64,000 nt of DNA, taken from contig NZ_LVJH01000002.1 in assembly GCF_001637205.1 (NCBI RefSeq), forward strand, positions 372,001-436,000, given 5' to 3'. The position numbers and the translations under genes are program-made. This DNA is from Paenibacillus glacialis (GTDB taxonomy: Bacteria; Bacillota; Bacilli; Paenibacillales; Paenibacillaceae). The notes below the pieces were generated by a model. The model was not told the DNA's origin, searched no databases, and worked only from the letters and a program-made list of their open reading frames with translations. The number at the start of each line of letters is the position of its first letter. Position 1 is the stretch's first letter. This document shows, one piece after another, positions 46,955-55,176 of the stretch.

Positions 46955-47001
46955 TTGGAGTTATGCACAATGTTATCCCCGTAAAACGTGCATAACTCCA
47001 A
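46955..47001. repeat. 14-bp inverted repeat containing TTATGCAC, after the ABC-F gene
   Basis: TTGGAGTTATGCAC (46955-46968) is repeated inverted at 46988-47001 with a 19-base centre. Each arm carries a DnaA-box-like TTATGCAC. It may be a binding site pair rather than a terminator, since a real terminator follows at 47005. Confidence 0.5.
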
Positions 47002-47208
47002 CCTAAAAATAGCCCTGAGGGCTATTTTTTTAGGGTTTACTGAGTTTTTTTCGAAAAACCCACTTTTATCCACTAAGTTATGCACATTATCCACAATTTT
47101 CATGAAAAAAATATCCACGGTTTCAAAATTCATTTAAAGCTATATATATTCCTATTTGAAGGGGTATATACACAATTCGACATGGATATGTGGATAACTT
47201 TGTCCACA
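46961..47208. promoter_or_regulatory. DnaA-box cluster
   Basis: Two perfect DnaA boxes TTATCCACA occur at 47087-47095 (plus) and 47189-47197 (minus). One-mismatch boxes lie at 46961-46969, 47066-47074, 47078-47086 and 47200-47208, and weaker ones at 46973-46981, 46987-46995 and 47111-47119. In Bacillus subtilis a DnaA-box cluster near gcp (tsaD), next to ydiF, titrates DnaA and tempers replication initiation; the neighbourhood here is the same. Confidence 0.75.
47005..47031 (+). terminator. Rho-independent terminator of the ABC-F gene
   Basis: AAAAATAGCCC (47005-47015) pairs with GGGCTATTTTT (47019-47029), followed by further Ts. Confidence 0.8.
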
Positions 47209-47647
47209 TCTTGACAAGCTAGTTTAGCCTTCTATAAAGACGGCATCTTAGAGAATTGCTGTACACGATTAGCCCTCTTTTCTATTAATCACAATCTGAT
47301 GAACAATAGCTCAGCTGTTGCCCAATCGGTTCTAATCAACTTTACACTGAACGTAACAAAATACTGCGTGTCAAAAGACACGCAGTAGCTGAAAGATAAA
47401 CCGAGTCGTCTATATCATCGTTAACCATGCCTTAAGGTTGTAAGTACATCGCTAGAGTGATTAGACTTGTAGATGATTCCTGTTATTCATAGCACTATGA
47501 ATGGCTGCTAATGTTACGCTAAACGCTGTAATTTATGCGTGAAATTCATAATAGGTTTACTCCTTATTGTAGATATTTTAATATCATCATTTATCAATCC
47601 TATTGTAGCTCTCGAAATTCAATGGAGTATTAACCTTTAATCAACAT
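47209..47647. other. Non-coding stretch with a hairpin
   Basis: No supportable gene. A perfect 11-bp stem with AAAA loop (TACTGCGTGTC at 47362-47372 and its inverse at 47377-47387) lies in the middle and has no T run. Confidence 0.4.
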
Positions 47648-47683
47648 GAAGGGCACTCTTTTATTTACCAAAGAGTGCCCTTC
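47648..47683 (-). terminator. Hairpin after leuA
   Basis: GAAGGGCACTCTTT (47648-47661) pairs perfectly with AAAGAGTGCCCTTC (47670-47683), 67 bases past the leuA stop on the minus strand. No clean T run follows. Confidence 0.55.
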
Positions 47684-47749
47684 ACTTACTATACATACCA
47701 CAATAACTATCGATTACTTATTGTTGTACACACTCATTTTCCACGCTGA

Positions 47750-49291
47750 CTAAGCTATAGAAATCTCCGAAAGTGCACTGTTACACGCGGCAACATACGC
47801 CAATCCGGCAGCCATCACGATATCCTGATGGCTTGCAGTGCCACGATAGGTCTTTCCTTCCCATTCCACCATGACGGCAGCTTCAGCATGTGCTTCTTCA
47901 CCAGTGCTAAGGGAGTGCAGTTCCAAGTCACCAAAGATGATATCTGCCTCTATGCCTTGGCTTATCGCTGTAATTAAAGCTTCCAGAGGTCCTTTTCCAG
48001 TCGCTGTATGTGTGGATTCTCGATCTTCTTGCAGATGACGAAGCGTAACAGATGCAGTACGTTCCTCTGCGCTACCCGATTGTACCTGAACTTCTCCAAG
48101 TTCAAAGTTCTGCATCCTTTTTCCTGTCGCCTGACTCACCATCTTCAGCAATAGGTCATCACTGACCACTTTTAATCGATCTGCTGTTTCTTTAAAGACA
48201 CCATACAGTACTTCCAACTCTTCTTCCTTCATCTGTATCCCGTACCTAACTATACGATCCTTCAGGGCATGACGACCCGAATGTTTACCCAATATAATCA
48301 TATTACGTGGAATCCCTAATGATTCAGGATCCATAATTTCATAGGTACTTCGATCCTTCAGTAGTCCATCTTGATGAATGCCAGACTCATGCTGAAATGC
48401 ATTACGGCCTACAATTGGTTTATTAAAAGCCATCGGGAAATGCATAGCACTACTAACAGCCCTTGATGCTCCGTATAGTTGCTCCATTGAAATCCCAGTT
48501 GAATAGTTCAGTGAATCTTTTCTCACTTCCAAAGCCATAACCAGTTCCTCTAGTGCACAATTCCCGGTTCTCTCACCTACTCCGTTCACGGTTACTTCGA
48601 TCTGAGATGCACCATTCTGAATAGCAGCAAGACTATTGGCTACTGCTAGCCCCAAGTCGTTATGGCAGTGAGCGCTATATAGAACACCCGCTCCGCCTCT
48701 TGCGCCTTCACGGACTTTCCGGAACATATCCCCATACTCTTGTGGAAGTGCATATCCCACTGTATCTGGGAGATTGATCATGGTTGCTCCCTCTTCGATC
48801 ACAGCCTCTACGATCTCAATCAGATCATCTATTCCTGTACGAGCTGCATCCATAGCTGTAAATTCAACTTGGTCACTGAATTGCTTAGCATAAGCTGTCA
48901 TCTCCCGAGCCATAGCCACGACTTCCTTCCGACTCATACGCAATTGATACTTCAAGTGAATATCAGATGATGACAGAAAGAGGTGAATCCGACGACGCGC
49001 AGCATCCCTTGTTGCTCGAACTGCAGCATCAATATCTCCTTTTACCGCTCTAGCGAACCCACATATTTCCACTTGCTGAAACTGCCGCGATATAGCTTCT
49101 ACCGCAGCGAACTCGCCTGGGCTTGAGATAGGGAAGCCAGGTTCCAACACATCTACACCAAGCTCTACAAGCTTGGCAGCAAGCTGTATCTTTTGCTCCG
49201 GTTGCAGACTTGCCCCTGGCGCCTGTTCTCCGTCGCGTAGCGTCGTATCAAATATAATAATCCTTGGTGATGTTGTTGTTATTTTTGTCAT
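47750..49291 (-). CDS. leuA: 2-isopropylmalate synthase
   Basis: The 513-aa enzyme condenses acetyl-CoA with 2-ketoisovalerate in leucine synthesis. The catalytic barrel starts at IIIFDTTLRDGEQAPG, has metal-binding HCHNDLGLAVAN (about 209-220) and NGVGERTGNCALEE (about 240-253), and the C-terminal LeuA allosteric domain from about residue 370. A citramalate synthase was considered, but the upstream tandem T-boxes read Leu codons. TTTTAGGAGGTC precedes the ATG. It stands apart from other leu genes, between the ABC-F gene and tsaD. Confidence 0.9.
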   Translation of the reverse strand: MTKITTTSPRIIIFDTTLRDGEQAPGASLQPEQKIQLAAKLVELGVDVLEPGFPISSPGEFAAVEAISRQFQQVEICGFARAVKGDIDAAVRATRDAARRRIHLFLSSSDIHLKYQLRMSRKEVVAMAREMTAYAKQFSDQVEFTAMDAARTGIDDLIEIVEAVIEEGATMINLPDTVGYALPQEYGDMFRKVREGARGGAGVLYSAHCHNDLGLAVANSLAAIQNGASQIEVTVNGVGERTGNCALEELVMALEVRKDSLNYSTGISMEQLYGASRAVSSAMHFPMAFNKPIVGRNAFQHESGIHQDGLLKDRSTYEIMDPESLGIPRNMIILGKHSGRHALKDRIVRYGIQMKEEELEVLYGVFKETADRLKVVSDDLLLKMVSQATGKRMQNFELGEVQVQSGSAEERTASVTLRHLQEDRESTHTATGKGPLEALITAISQGIEADIIFGDLELHSLSTGEEAHAEAAVMVEWEGKTYRGTASHQDIVMAAGLAYVAACNSALSEISIA

Positions 49292-49408
49292 GTTAATGAC
49301 CTCCTAAAAGTTTTTGAAGAGCTACGCTCTCCTGAGTAATCTTCGTTTCAAAAACTCGCATCGTAAGCATTAGCCTAGTTTTGTGGAGCGATGCTCCTTG
49401 GGTGTACT
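49292..49408 (-). repeat. Dispersed intergenic repeat running into the leuA ribosome site
   Basis: Read on the minus strand, segments GCATCGCTCCACAAAACT, GAGTTTTTGAAACGAAG, and CTTCAAAAACTTTTAGGAGG recur, with small changes, at 59771-59951 before the bactofilin gene on the other strand. In both places the repeat ends by supplying the ribosome site. It forms short internal hairpins (GGAGC/GCTCC). Confidence 0.65.
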
Positions 49409-49449
49409 TCATAAACAAAATCTTAAGTTTTCTGGAACCCAAAAAACAG

Positions 49450-49975
49450 AAAAAAACCTGCCATCTCTTATTTATAAGAGACGACAGGTTTTCACCTTCC
49501 GCGGTACCACTCTTGTTGGCGCCAATAAAATAAGCACCCCACTTTGTTCTTTATGTCCGGTTGCGTTACCTTACATAAAGAGTACCCTTTAACGGTGGAC
49601 AACCGAACTCGTGTACACTTCTTTATGAGGTTGTTCAAAAAGTCATCTTTTGATCACGAAGTATGCCAAGAGGCTTATTCGACATCGAATCTTGAATTCA
49701 GCAGGTCCTTCCGGTGCTCACGTAGGTACTGCCTACGCTCCGCTCCTCACTCCCTTGCTTCATCCAATCTTCTGAAGCGTTTCGAAGAAACGCAGCATCG
49801 TAAGCATCACCTCGGTGCTGAAAAGCTGACTTTTTGAACTCGCACTTTACGAAGTTCCACGAACTAAACTCCCGGGCGAGATTCAAAGGGTTTTGCCGCT
49901 GTGTTACACCAATTCCACAGCTCTCTGAAAGGCATTGTCCTTTTACTACTCCCGATCATGGTCTATATTGATATC
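49450..49975 (-). promoter_or_regulatory. Leu T-box riboswitch, promoter-proximal to leuA, carrying an insertion
   Basis: Read on the minus strand: Stem I elements (AGTAGTA internal loop near 49945, distal AGAGAGC near 49918, specifier loop GAATCTCG at 49884-49877 with CTC = Leu at 49880-49878), then, after a 207-bp MITE-like insert, the T-box sequence AAGAGTGGTACCGCGG (49514-49499) and a terminator (arms at 49475-49491 and 49454-49470, then Ts). The specifier loop has one extra U relative to the upstream copy. No separate promoter is visible, so it is read through from the upstream T-box. Confidence 0.85.
49633..49839. mobile_element. MITE-like insertion inside the leuA T-box leader
   Basis: The 13-bp perfect terminal inverted repeats GTTCAAAAAGTCA (49633-49645) and TGACTTTTTGAAC (49827-49839) bound a 207-bp non-coding element with internal hairpins (GTAGGTACTGCCTAC, GCGTTTC/GAAACGC). 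It separates Stem I from the antiterminator of the second T-box. No clear target duplication is seen; the flanks share only GAG/CTC. Confidence 0.75.
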
Positions 49976-49992
49976 TATTTTTGTATACAAAA

Positions 49993-50356
49993 AAGCCCGT
50001 CATCTCTTATATCAAGAGACGACAGGCTGTTCACCCATTCGCGGTACCACTCTTGTTGTCCCTCCTACCTATGTAATCATAGGATCATTGGAAGAACCCC
50101 TCAAACGCCTTCAGCCATGACTAACGTTAAAGAAATGGACTGACCGGCTCACCCTCTTACGGAGGCTAACGTAACGGTATACTTCCCCAGCGTGCACTAC
50201 CGGGCCTGTGAAGACTTATTCTTCACAGTGTTCCACCGTTCCGCTCCCAAGCGAGTTCAGGTTTCCTTCGACTGCGTTGCACCTACCCGCAGCTCTCTAA
50301 TGTCCCGGATTACCTTACTACTCTTGTTCATCACGTTTATAACAGTCTGAAATTTA
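49993..50356 (-). promoter_or_regulatory. Leu T-box riboswitch, first of the tandem pair
   Basis: On the minus strand: Stem I with AGTAGTA (about 50320), AGAGAGCTGCGGGTAGGTGC (distal loop, about 50297-50278), specifier loop GAACTCG with CTC = Leu at 50255-50253, T-box AAGAGTGGTACCGCGA (50055-50040), and a terminator with 15-bp arms (50028-50014 and 50008-49994) ending in TTTTTT. Uncharged tRNA-Leu should stabilise the antiterminator and let transcription proceed. Confidence 0.92.
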
Positions 50357-50361
50357 AACTG

Positions 50362-50390
50362 ATTATATCTACCCTCGATAAAATTGTCAA
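50362..50390 (-). promoter_or_regulatory. Consensus promoter of the T-box-leuA transcript
   Basis: On the minus strand TTGACA (50390-50385), a 17-bp spacer and TATAAT (50367-50362) match the sigma-A consensus perfectly. The transcript starts just before the first T-box. Confidence 0.88.
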
Positions 50391-50443
50391 TATGCAAATG
50401 TCCAGCATTGTATTGTATCACCACAATGAATTCATACCTTCAC

Positions 50444-51496
50444 TCAATCTAGGGTGTTGCTACCCCAAGCTTCCAGCGAAAGCTGCGGATCTGCTTTCAT
50501 ATCAAGTGATGTGAAATATTGTTCACGCCATTTAAGATAGGCTGCAGCACCGATCATAGCAGCATTATCTGTACAATATTCGAATGGAGGAATAGAGAGG
50601 TCTATTCCTTCTTTGGCACATTGTCGAGTAAGTTCAGTTCGTAATCCACGGTTAGCGGCAACCCCACCACATAGTAGGAGCTGCTTCACATCATAAGCTT
50701 TCACAGCACGTATCGCTTTAGTAACAAGAACATCCACGACCGATTCTTGGAATCCACGGGCAATGGCAGCTGATATCGGAGCATCACCACGCATTTTACG
50801 CTGATTAATGACATTTAAGACGGCTGACTTTAAACCACTGAAACTGAAATCATACGATCCCGCTTCTAGCCATGCACGTGGAAGATCGATAGACTCTTCA
50901 GACTCCATTGCCATCCGGTCCACATGAGGTCCTCCAGGGTACGGGAATCCAATTGAACGTGCTACTTTATCATAAGCTTCCCCTACAGCATCATCCCTAG
51001 TCCGCCCGATGACTTCAAACTGACCTTCTTGCTTCATATATACAAGCTCTGTATGACCACCAGATACCACTAATACCATACAAGGATAATGAATTTCTCC
51101 AACTAATCGGTTAGCATAAATATGACCTGCTATATGATGTGTTCCAATTAAAGGTTTAGATATAGCGACAGAAAGACTCTTGGCTGCGACTACACCTACC
51201 AATAGGGCACCTACAAGTCCTGGTCCCTGCGTCACTGCGATCGCTGACAAATCTGTCATCTTGATTCCTGAAGCTGCTACGGCTTCATCAAGCATGAGCG
51301 TGATACTCTCTACATGCTTACGTGAAGCCACCTCTGGTACAACGCCACCAAAAGCTTTATGCGTCTCAATCTGACTTGCAATCAGATTGGACATCACTTC
51401 ATGTCCATCTTTCACGACAGCCACGGCCGTTTCGTCACAACTTGTCTCGATGCTTAAGATATAACACGGTCTATCTTCATTCTTCTGTTCATTCAT
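50444..51496 (-). CDS. tsaD: tRNA N6-threonylcarbamoyladenosine transferase TsaD
   Basis: The 350-aa protein has the ASKHA-type start [17 protein letters not shown], the metal-binding HHIAGH motif (about 120-125) and the C-terminal [16 protein letters not shown]. It transfers the threonylcarbamoyl group to A37 of ANN-decoding tRNAs together with TsaB and TsaE. I chose ATG 51496 over the TTG one codon before it. It is the last gene of the tsaE-tsaB-rimI-tsaD unit. Confidence 0.95.
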   Translation of the reverse strand: MNEQKNEDRPCYILSIETSCDETAVAVVKDGHEVMSNLIASQIETHKAFGGVVPEVASRKHVESITLMLDEAVAASGIKMTDLSAIAVTQGPGLVGALLVGVVAAKSLSVAISKPLIGTHHIAGHIYANRLVGEIHYPCMVLVVSGGHTELVYMKQEGQFEVIGRTRDDAVGEAYDKVARSIGFPYPGGPHVDRMAMESEESIDLPRAWLEAGSYDFSFSGLKSAVLNVINQRKMRGDAPISAAIARGFQESVVDVLVTKAIRAVKAYDVKQLLLCGGVAANRGLRTELTRQCAKEGIDLSIPPFEYCTDNAAMIGAAAYLKWREQYFTSLDMKADPQLSLEAWGSNTLD

Positions 51497-51516
51497 CAAT
51501 CTATACGCTTCCTTCC

Positions 51517-52014
51517 CTACTCATACTCCTCGTATTGTGGCAAATCTGCCCACATGATCACAGCATCCTCATGATTATCTGAATAATAGCCTTTACGAAG
51601 TCCTGCTGACACAAATCCTTTTTTCTCATACAATCTTCGAGCAATAATATTAGAAACACGGACCTCTAATGTCATCCGAATCATGCCTATATTCGATGCA
51701 GTCTCCATCAACTCTTCCAACAGCCGATCGCCTAATTTCCGTCCACGATATGCCTCAAGTATAGCTATGTTCGTCACATGTGCTTCATCAACAATCGTCC
51801 ACATGCCCGCATACCCAATAGGCTCCCCATCATTTTCCATAACCAGGTACTTTGCGAAGAGGTTGTTCATTAATTCATTACGAAAAGCCGTCTCCGACCA
51901 CGGCAATGTAAATGCCTCGTGTTCAATGACCATGACATTAGGGATATCCTCAATAGTCATGGGACGAAACGAGAATCCATCATGTTCTTCATTATTCCTC
52001 TGTTCCATTAACAT
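51517..52014 (-). CDS. rimI: Ribosomal protein S18-alanine N-acetyltransferase RimI
   Basis: The 165-aa GNAT acetyltransferase has the acetyl-CoA loop [20 protein letters not shown] (about 83-102) and the RimI-type [32 protein letters not shown] precedes the ATG. It lies 13 bases after tsaB and 20 before tsaD in the conserved Bacillales order. Confidence 0.9.
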   Translation of the reverse strand: MLMEQRNNEEHDGFSFRPMTIEDIPNVMVIEHEAFTLPWSETAFRNELMNNLFAKYLVMENDGEPIGYAGMWTIVDEAHVTNIAILEAYRGRKLGDRLLEELMETASNIGMIRMTLEVRVSNIIARRLYEKKGFVSAGLRKGYYSDNHEDAVIMWADLPQYEEYE

Positions 52015-52027
52015 GGCCTAACTCCCT

Positions 52028-52822
52028 TCATGGCTTGCGCAGGAGATTGGCTTCCGCCTCAGCAAGCTGGGTATAATTTGGAACCAGTGAATGCATATCA
52101 TCTTGTTCCCCAGTATGAAACTTCTCCGTTCCTAACACCCCAACGTAACGCCCCTCCAAATCGTATGAAACGATATGAAGAGCATCACCTAGGCGTATTC
52201 TAAGTCGTTCAGCTGTCTCCTTATGGAGATTAACGTCCCCTACAAACCAGATAGAATGTGGCTTCTTTTGCTCAAAGGTAGCCTCTATCCGATGGACTAA
52301 CTCTTCTATCCATGTCTCCATTAAACGAATAGCATCCTGCTCAAGACGATATGGAGCACTTGATTCAGATGAACTAAACAGTGCTGTATACACTTGACCA
52401 CGCCTAGCATCGATAAGAGGAATAATCCAATTAATCTGGCCCGATCCCACCTTATCCTCTTGTGCATTTATGGCGTGAATAAAGCCGCCATAGGCTAAAG
52501 AATGAAGGGTTGATATTCCAACCACTGGGACATTCCAAGCCCAAGCCAATGTCTTCGCTGCTGTTACGGCAATACGTGTACCCGTATAAGAACCAGGACC
52601 GATGCCAACCGCTATGCCTTGTACATCTGTATTTAACGTGGAAGATGCTTTCAACACTTCTTCTACAATCGAGAGTATACGAATGGAGTGATTTCGTTCA
52701 CCAAATTCATTGATCTCATGCAGTACCTTGCCATTCTCCATAATAGCTACAGACAATGATGTTGTAGACGTATCCAATGCTAGAACCCGTTGCACGGCTG
52801 CCAACTTCTGTGGTTTGTTCAT
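52028..52822 (-). CDS. tsaB: tRNA threonylcarbamoyladenosine synthesis protein TsaB
   Basis: The 264-aa protein begins with VLALDTSTTSLSVAIMENGK and has GPGSYTGTRIAVTAAKTLAW (about 73-92), the TsaB signature. It is the inactive ASKHA partner that holds TsaD and TsaE together. Its ATG overlaps the tsaE stop by four bases. Confidence 0.92.
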   Translation of the reverse strand: MNKPQKLAAVQRVLALDTSTTSLSVAIMENGKVLHEINEFGERNHSIRILSIVEEVLKASSTLNTDVQGIAVGIGPGSYTGTRIAVTAAKTLAWAWNVPVVGISTLHSLAYGGFIHAINAQEDKVGSGQINWIIPLIDARRGQVYTALFSSSESSAPYRLEQDAIRLMETWIEELVHRIEATFEQKKPHSIWFVGDVNLHKETAERLRIRLGDALHIVSYDLEGRYVGVLGTEKFHTGEQDDMHSLVPNYTQLAEAEANLLRKP

Positions 52823-53307
52823 GATTTAAAGACTCCATTCTTATTCAGGTTACAACACCATTCTTCATAGGGCTCTCCAAACCCTCGGACCGTAATCTTA
52901 CGCTGGTCTACGCCCGTGGTCTCAAGAAATAAATGCAAATGAGATTCTGGTAGAAGTTCACTTATGATCTGGGACCATTCCACCAAGCTTACTCCCTCGC
53001 CATAGAAATACTCATCTAATCCAAGCTCATCAGCTTCATCCATAGATAAGCGATACACATCCATATGATAAAAAGGTAATCTACCTTCGTATTCTTTTAT
53101 AATTGTGAATGTTGGACTGTTAACGATACCCTTCACTCCTAAATATTTGGCGAATAGTTGTGAGAAAGCCGTCTTTCCCGCACCTAAATCACCGTCAAGC
53201 CCAATCACAGTACCTGGTATTGCAACTTCAGCAAGCCAAGCCGCCAGTGCCTCCGTGTCCTGTAATTGATTAGAGGTATATATGTATTGCTCTTTATAAT
53301 GACTCAT
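52819..53307 (-). CDS. tsaE: tRNA threonylcarbamoyladenosine synthesis ATPase TsaE
   Basis: The 162-aa P-loop ATPase has Walker A GLDGDLGAGKTAFSQ (about 36-50), the SPTFTIIKEYEG segment and VEWSQII. It drives the TsaB-TsaD-TsaE cycle. The start is either this ATG or a TTG at 53313, which sits closer to the GGTGGG ribosome site; I prefer the ATG without certainty. Confidence 0.92.
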   Translation of the reverse strand: MSHYKEQYIYTSNQLQDTEALAAWLAEVAIPGTVIGLDGDLGAGKTAFSQLFAKYLGVKGIVNSPTFTIIKEYEGRLPFYHMDVYRLSMDEADELGLDEYFYGEGVSLVEWSQIISELLPESHLHLFLETTGVDQRKITVRGFGEPYEEWCCNLNKNGVFKS

Positions 53308-53509
53308 TTCCAATATAAACCCACCTTTACGGCCATTTCCATCATAACTTGACCTTTATTATATCGGTCAACGCAAGGACCCGCAAGAAGCGACATCTTC
53401 TATTTCTTAATGTTTTGCAAAGGTTACCCATCATAACCATCCTTCACTAGGCGATGTTGCACAAGCGTTGTACCATAATTTTCATAATGGATAACTTATA
53501 TTCAATGAC

Positions 53510-53551
53510 AAAAAGATCCAACCCGCTGCGCTTCCAACGGATCGGACCTTT
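53510..53551 (-). terminator. Terminator after sspH
   Basis: On the minus strand GATCC (53543-53539) pairs with GGATC (53519-53515) and TTTTT follows. It lies 45 bases after the sspH stop and upstream of tsaE. The remaining bases between 53308 and 53595 show nothing else. Confidence 0.5.
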
Positions 53552-53595
53552 CTGAATTATTGCTAATACTCGATCTGCTGTCTTACTGCTAATGC

Positions 53596-53781
53596 CTAAT
53601 GCCCCTCTTCATGGAGACGATCCACACTTACCGTGTGCGTGTTGTTCGGACGTGATCCTAGCTGAACCGTAGCCATACCGTTGGCTTCATCCACTTGCTC
53701 AATCCATACGGGCTTCCCATCTAATTTAACTGCATAGTTCTCTTTATCATGGAAAATATCAACTGCTCTTTTGATATCCAT
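53596..53781 (-). CDS. sspH: H-type small acid-soluble spore protein
   Basis: The 61-aa product starts MDIKRAVDIFHDKENYAVKL and has DGKPVWIEQVDEANGMATVQ, the SspH family pattern, ending SVDRLHEEGH. SspH is a minor protein of the spore core. GGAGCC precedes the ATG. It follows the 79-aa gene by 23 bases and likely shares its forespore promoter. Confidence 0.9.
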   Translation of the reverse strand: MDIKRAVDIFHDKENYAVKLDGKPVWIEQVDEANGMATVQLGSRPNNTHTVSVDRLHEEGH

Positions 53782-53804
53782 TTATTATGGCTCCTTTTCA
53801 TTCA

Positions 53805-54044
53805 TTAGTCAGATAAACCAATATCCTCCGTATTTACAAACTCGTCTTCTCGCTTCATGTACAGCTCTTGTTGCGGAGTATCCCCAATATATCCATTGGA
53901 TATTGTAACCTGTCCGCCACCCAGACCTTCATTCACCATTCGATCCACATCCAATAGATAAGCTTCTTCATCATTGTCCGTCTCAGGAGCTGTAACGTTG
54001 TTCCAATTCACTGTATTTGCTTCTATTTTATCTTGATCGACCAT
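53805..54044 (-). CDS. Small acidic protein of unknown function, sspH operon
   Basis: The 79-aa acidic, Gly/Asn/Asp-rich product (YLLDVDRMVNEGLGGGQVTI, then GYIGDTPQQELYMKREDEFV) has no signal or membrane segment. I do not recognise a named family with confidence; DUF4025-like spore-associated proteins are similar in style. AGGAGGAAGTGATAAGTC precedes the ATG. Being first in a unit with sspH behind a candidate sigma-G promoter, it is probably a forespore protein. Confidence 0.7.
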   Translation of the reverse strand: MVDQDKIEANTVNWNNVTAPETDNDEEAYLLDVDRMVNEGLGGGQVTISNGYIGDTPQQELYMKREDEFVNTEDIGLSD

Positions 54045-54097
54045 GACTTATCACTTCCTCCTGTGTAGTTCGTGATGTTTTCCAACTGGGCCCTTCT

Positions 54098-54155
54098 AAA
54101 TATGCCCTTCAGACTATCCTGTCATGCATAGGTGGATTCGCTAAAACGAATGCTA
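54098..54155. promoter_or_regulatory. Divergent candidate sigma-G promoters for ku and sspH units
   Basis: Plus strand: GCATA (54126-54130), 18 bases, AATGCTA (54149-54155), matching GYATR-18-CATNNTA with one change, toward ku. Minus strand: GCATG (54127-54123), 18 bases, CATATTT (54104-54098), one change, toward the sspH unit. The two -35 elements overlap in CATGCATA. Confidence 0.55.
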
Positions 54156-54217
54156 ATTGGATATACTACCTTCATAAAATTATTTCTTATTTTTTTAAAA
54201 AAAAGGAGGGATTATTC

Positions 54218-55114
54218 ATGCATACAGTATGGAAAGGTGCAATCAGTTTCGGATTGGTTCATGTCCCTGTCAAAATGTTCTCTGCGACGGAAGATAAGGA
54301 TATTTCAATGAGGTATGTCCATAAAGTATGTGGAAGTCCACTATCATACGTTAGAAAATGTCCTGTATGTGAGAAAGAAGTGGAATGGGAGGAAATATCC
54401 AAGGGATATGAATATGAGAAGGGGAAGTTCGTTCTATTTGAAAAAGAGGAACTCGAACAATTATCAGATCAAAACAATAAGAATATTACCATTTTGGATT
54501 TCGTGGATTTGACGGAGATCGATCCCATCTATTTTCAGAAAACTTACTATTTGTCTCCAGACCAAGCAGGTTCTAATGCCTATATGCTTCTTATGGAGGC
54601 CATGCGTCAATCCGGTAAAATCGGCATTGCCAAAATCTCCATCCGGTCTAAAAGTAGCTTAGCCGCCATTCGTGTCCTTGATGAGTGTTTGGCCATTGAG
54701 ACGATCTTTTATCCCGATGAAATTCGTCCCGTCTCCCAAGTACCCAACCTTCCGGAACATACTGTAGTTAACGAAAAGGAAATGGATATGGCTAAGATGC
54801 TTATTGAACAGCTCTCAACCCCATTTGATCCGAACAAATATACGGACGATTATCGCGTAGCATTGCTACAACTAATTCAGAATAAAGTCGCTGGCGAAGA
54901 AGTTAAAATTGCTCCGGCAAGACAAGAGAACAATGTTATTGACCTCATGGCAGCACTTCAGGCCAGCATCGAGGCGGTGAAACCGATTGTCACGGATACT
55001 GGTAAGCCTAAACGGAAACGAAGCGGAATTACCAAACCGGAGACCGTTGGAGTTGAAAGTAGCATCAAGCCTAAACCACGTAGCACTTCAAAAAACAAAA
55101 AGACGGTATCATAG
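54218..55114 (+). CDS. ku: Ku protein, non-homologous end joining
   Basis: The 298-aa bacterial Ku begins MHTVWKGAISFGLVHVPVKM and has the core beta-barrel with a Cys pair motif CGSPLSYVRKCPVC and the C-terminal basic tail (KPKRKRSGI, KPKPRSTSKNKK). It forms a ring on DNA ends and recruits LigD. AAAAGGAGGG precedes the ATG. It is followed by the LigD polymerase gene 62 bases later. The sigma-G-like promoter fits spore-stage repair as in Bacillus. Confidence 0.94.
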   Translation: MHTVWKGAISFGLVHVPVKMFSATEDKDISMRYVHKVCGSPLSYVRKCPVCEKEVEWEEISKGYEYEKGKFVLFEKEELEQLSDQNNKNITILDFVDLTEIDPIYFQKTYYLSPDQAGSNAYMLLMEAMRQSGKIGIAKISIRSKSSLAAIRVLDECLAIETIFYPDEIRPVSQVPNLPEHTVVNEKEMDMAKMLIEQLSTPFDPNKYTDDYRVALLQLIQNKVAGEEVKIAPARQENNVIDLMAALQASIEAVKPIVTDTGKPKRKRSGITKPETVGVESSIKPKPRSTSKNKKTVS

Positions 55115-55176
55115 ACTTTTACATCCACATGCTCCGTCAATGCTACAATTATTAAGAAAAAGAGGTTACTGTCACC

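Noticed and set aside
47750..49291. Citramalate synthase (CimA) for the LeuA-like gene
   Set aside because: Length, C-terminal domain and the Leu-specific T-box leader favour 2-isopropylmalate synthase.
49698..49886. 62-aa minus-strand frame inside the T-box insert
   Set aside because: It crosses the terminal repeat into T-box Stem I, has no ribosome site and resembles no transposase; the element looks non-coding.
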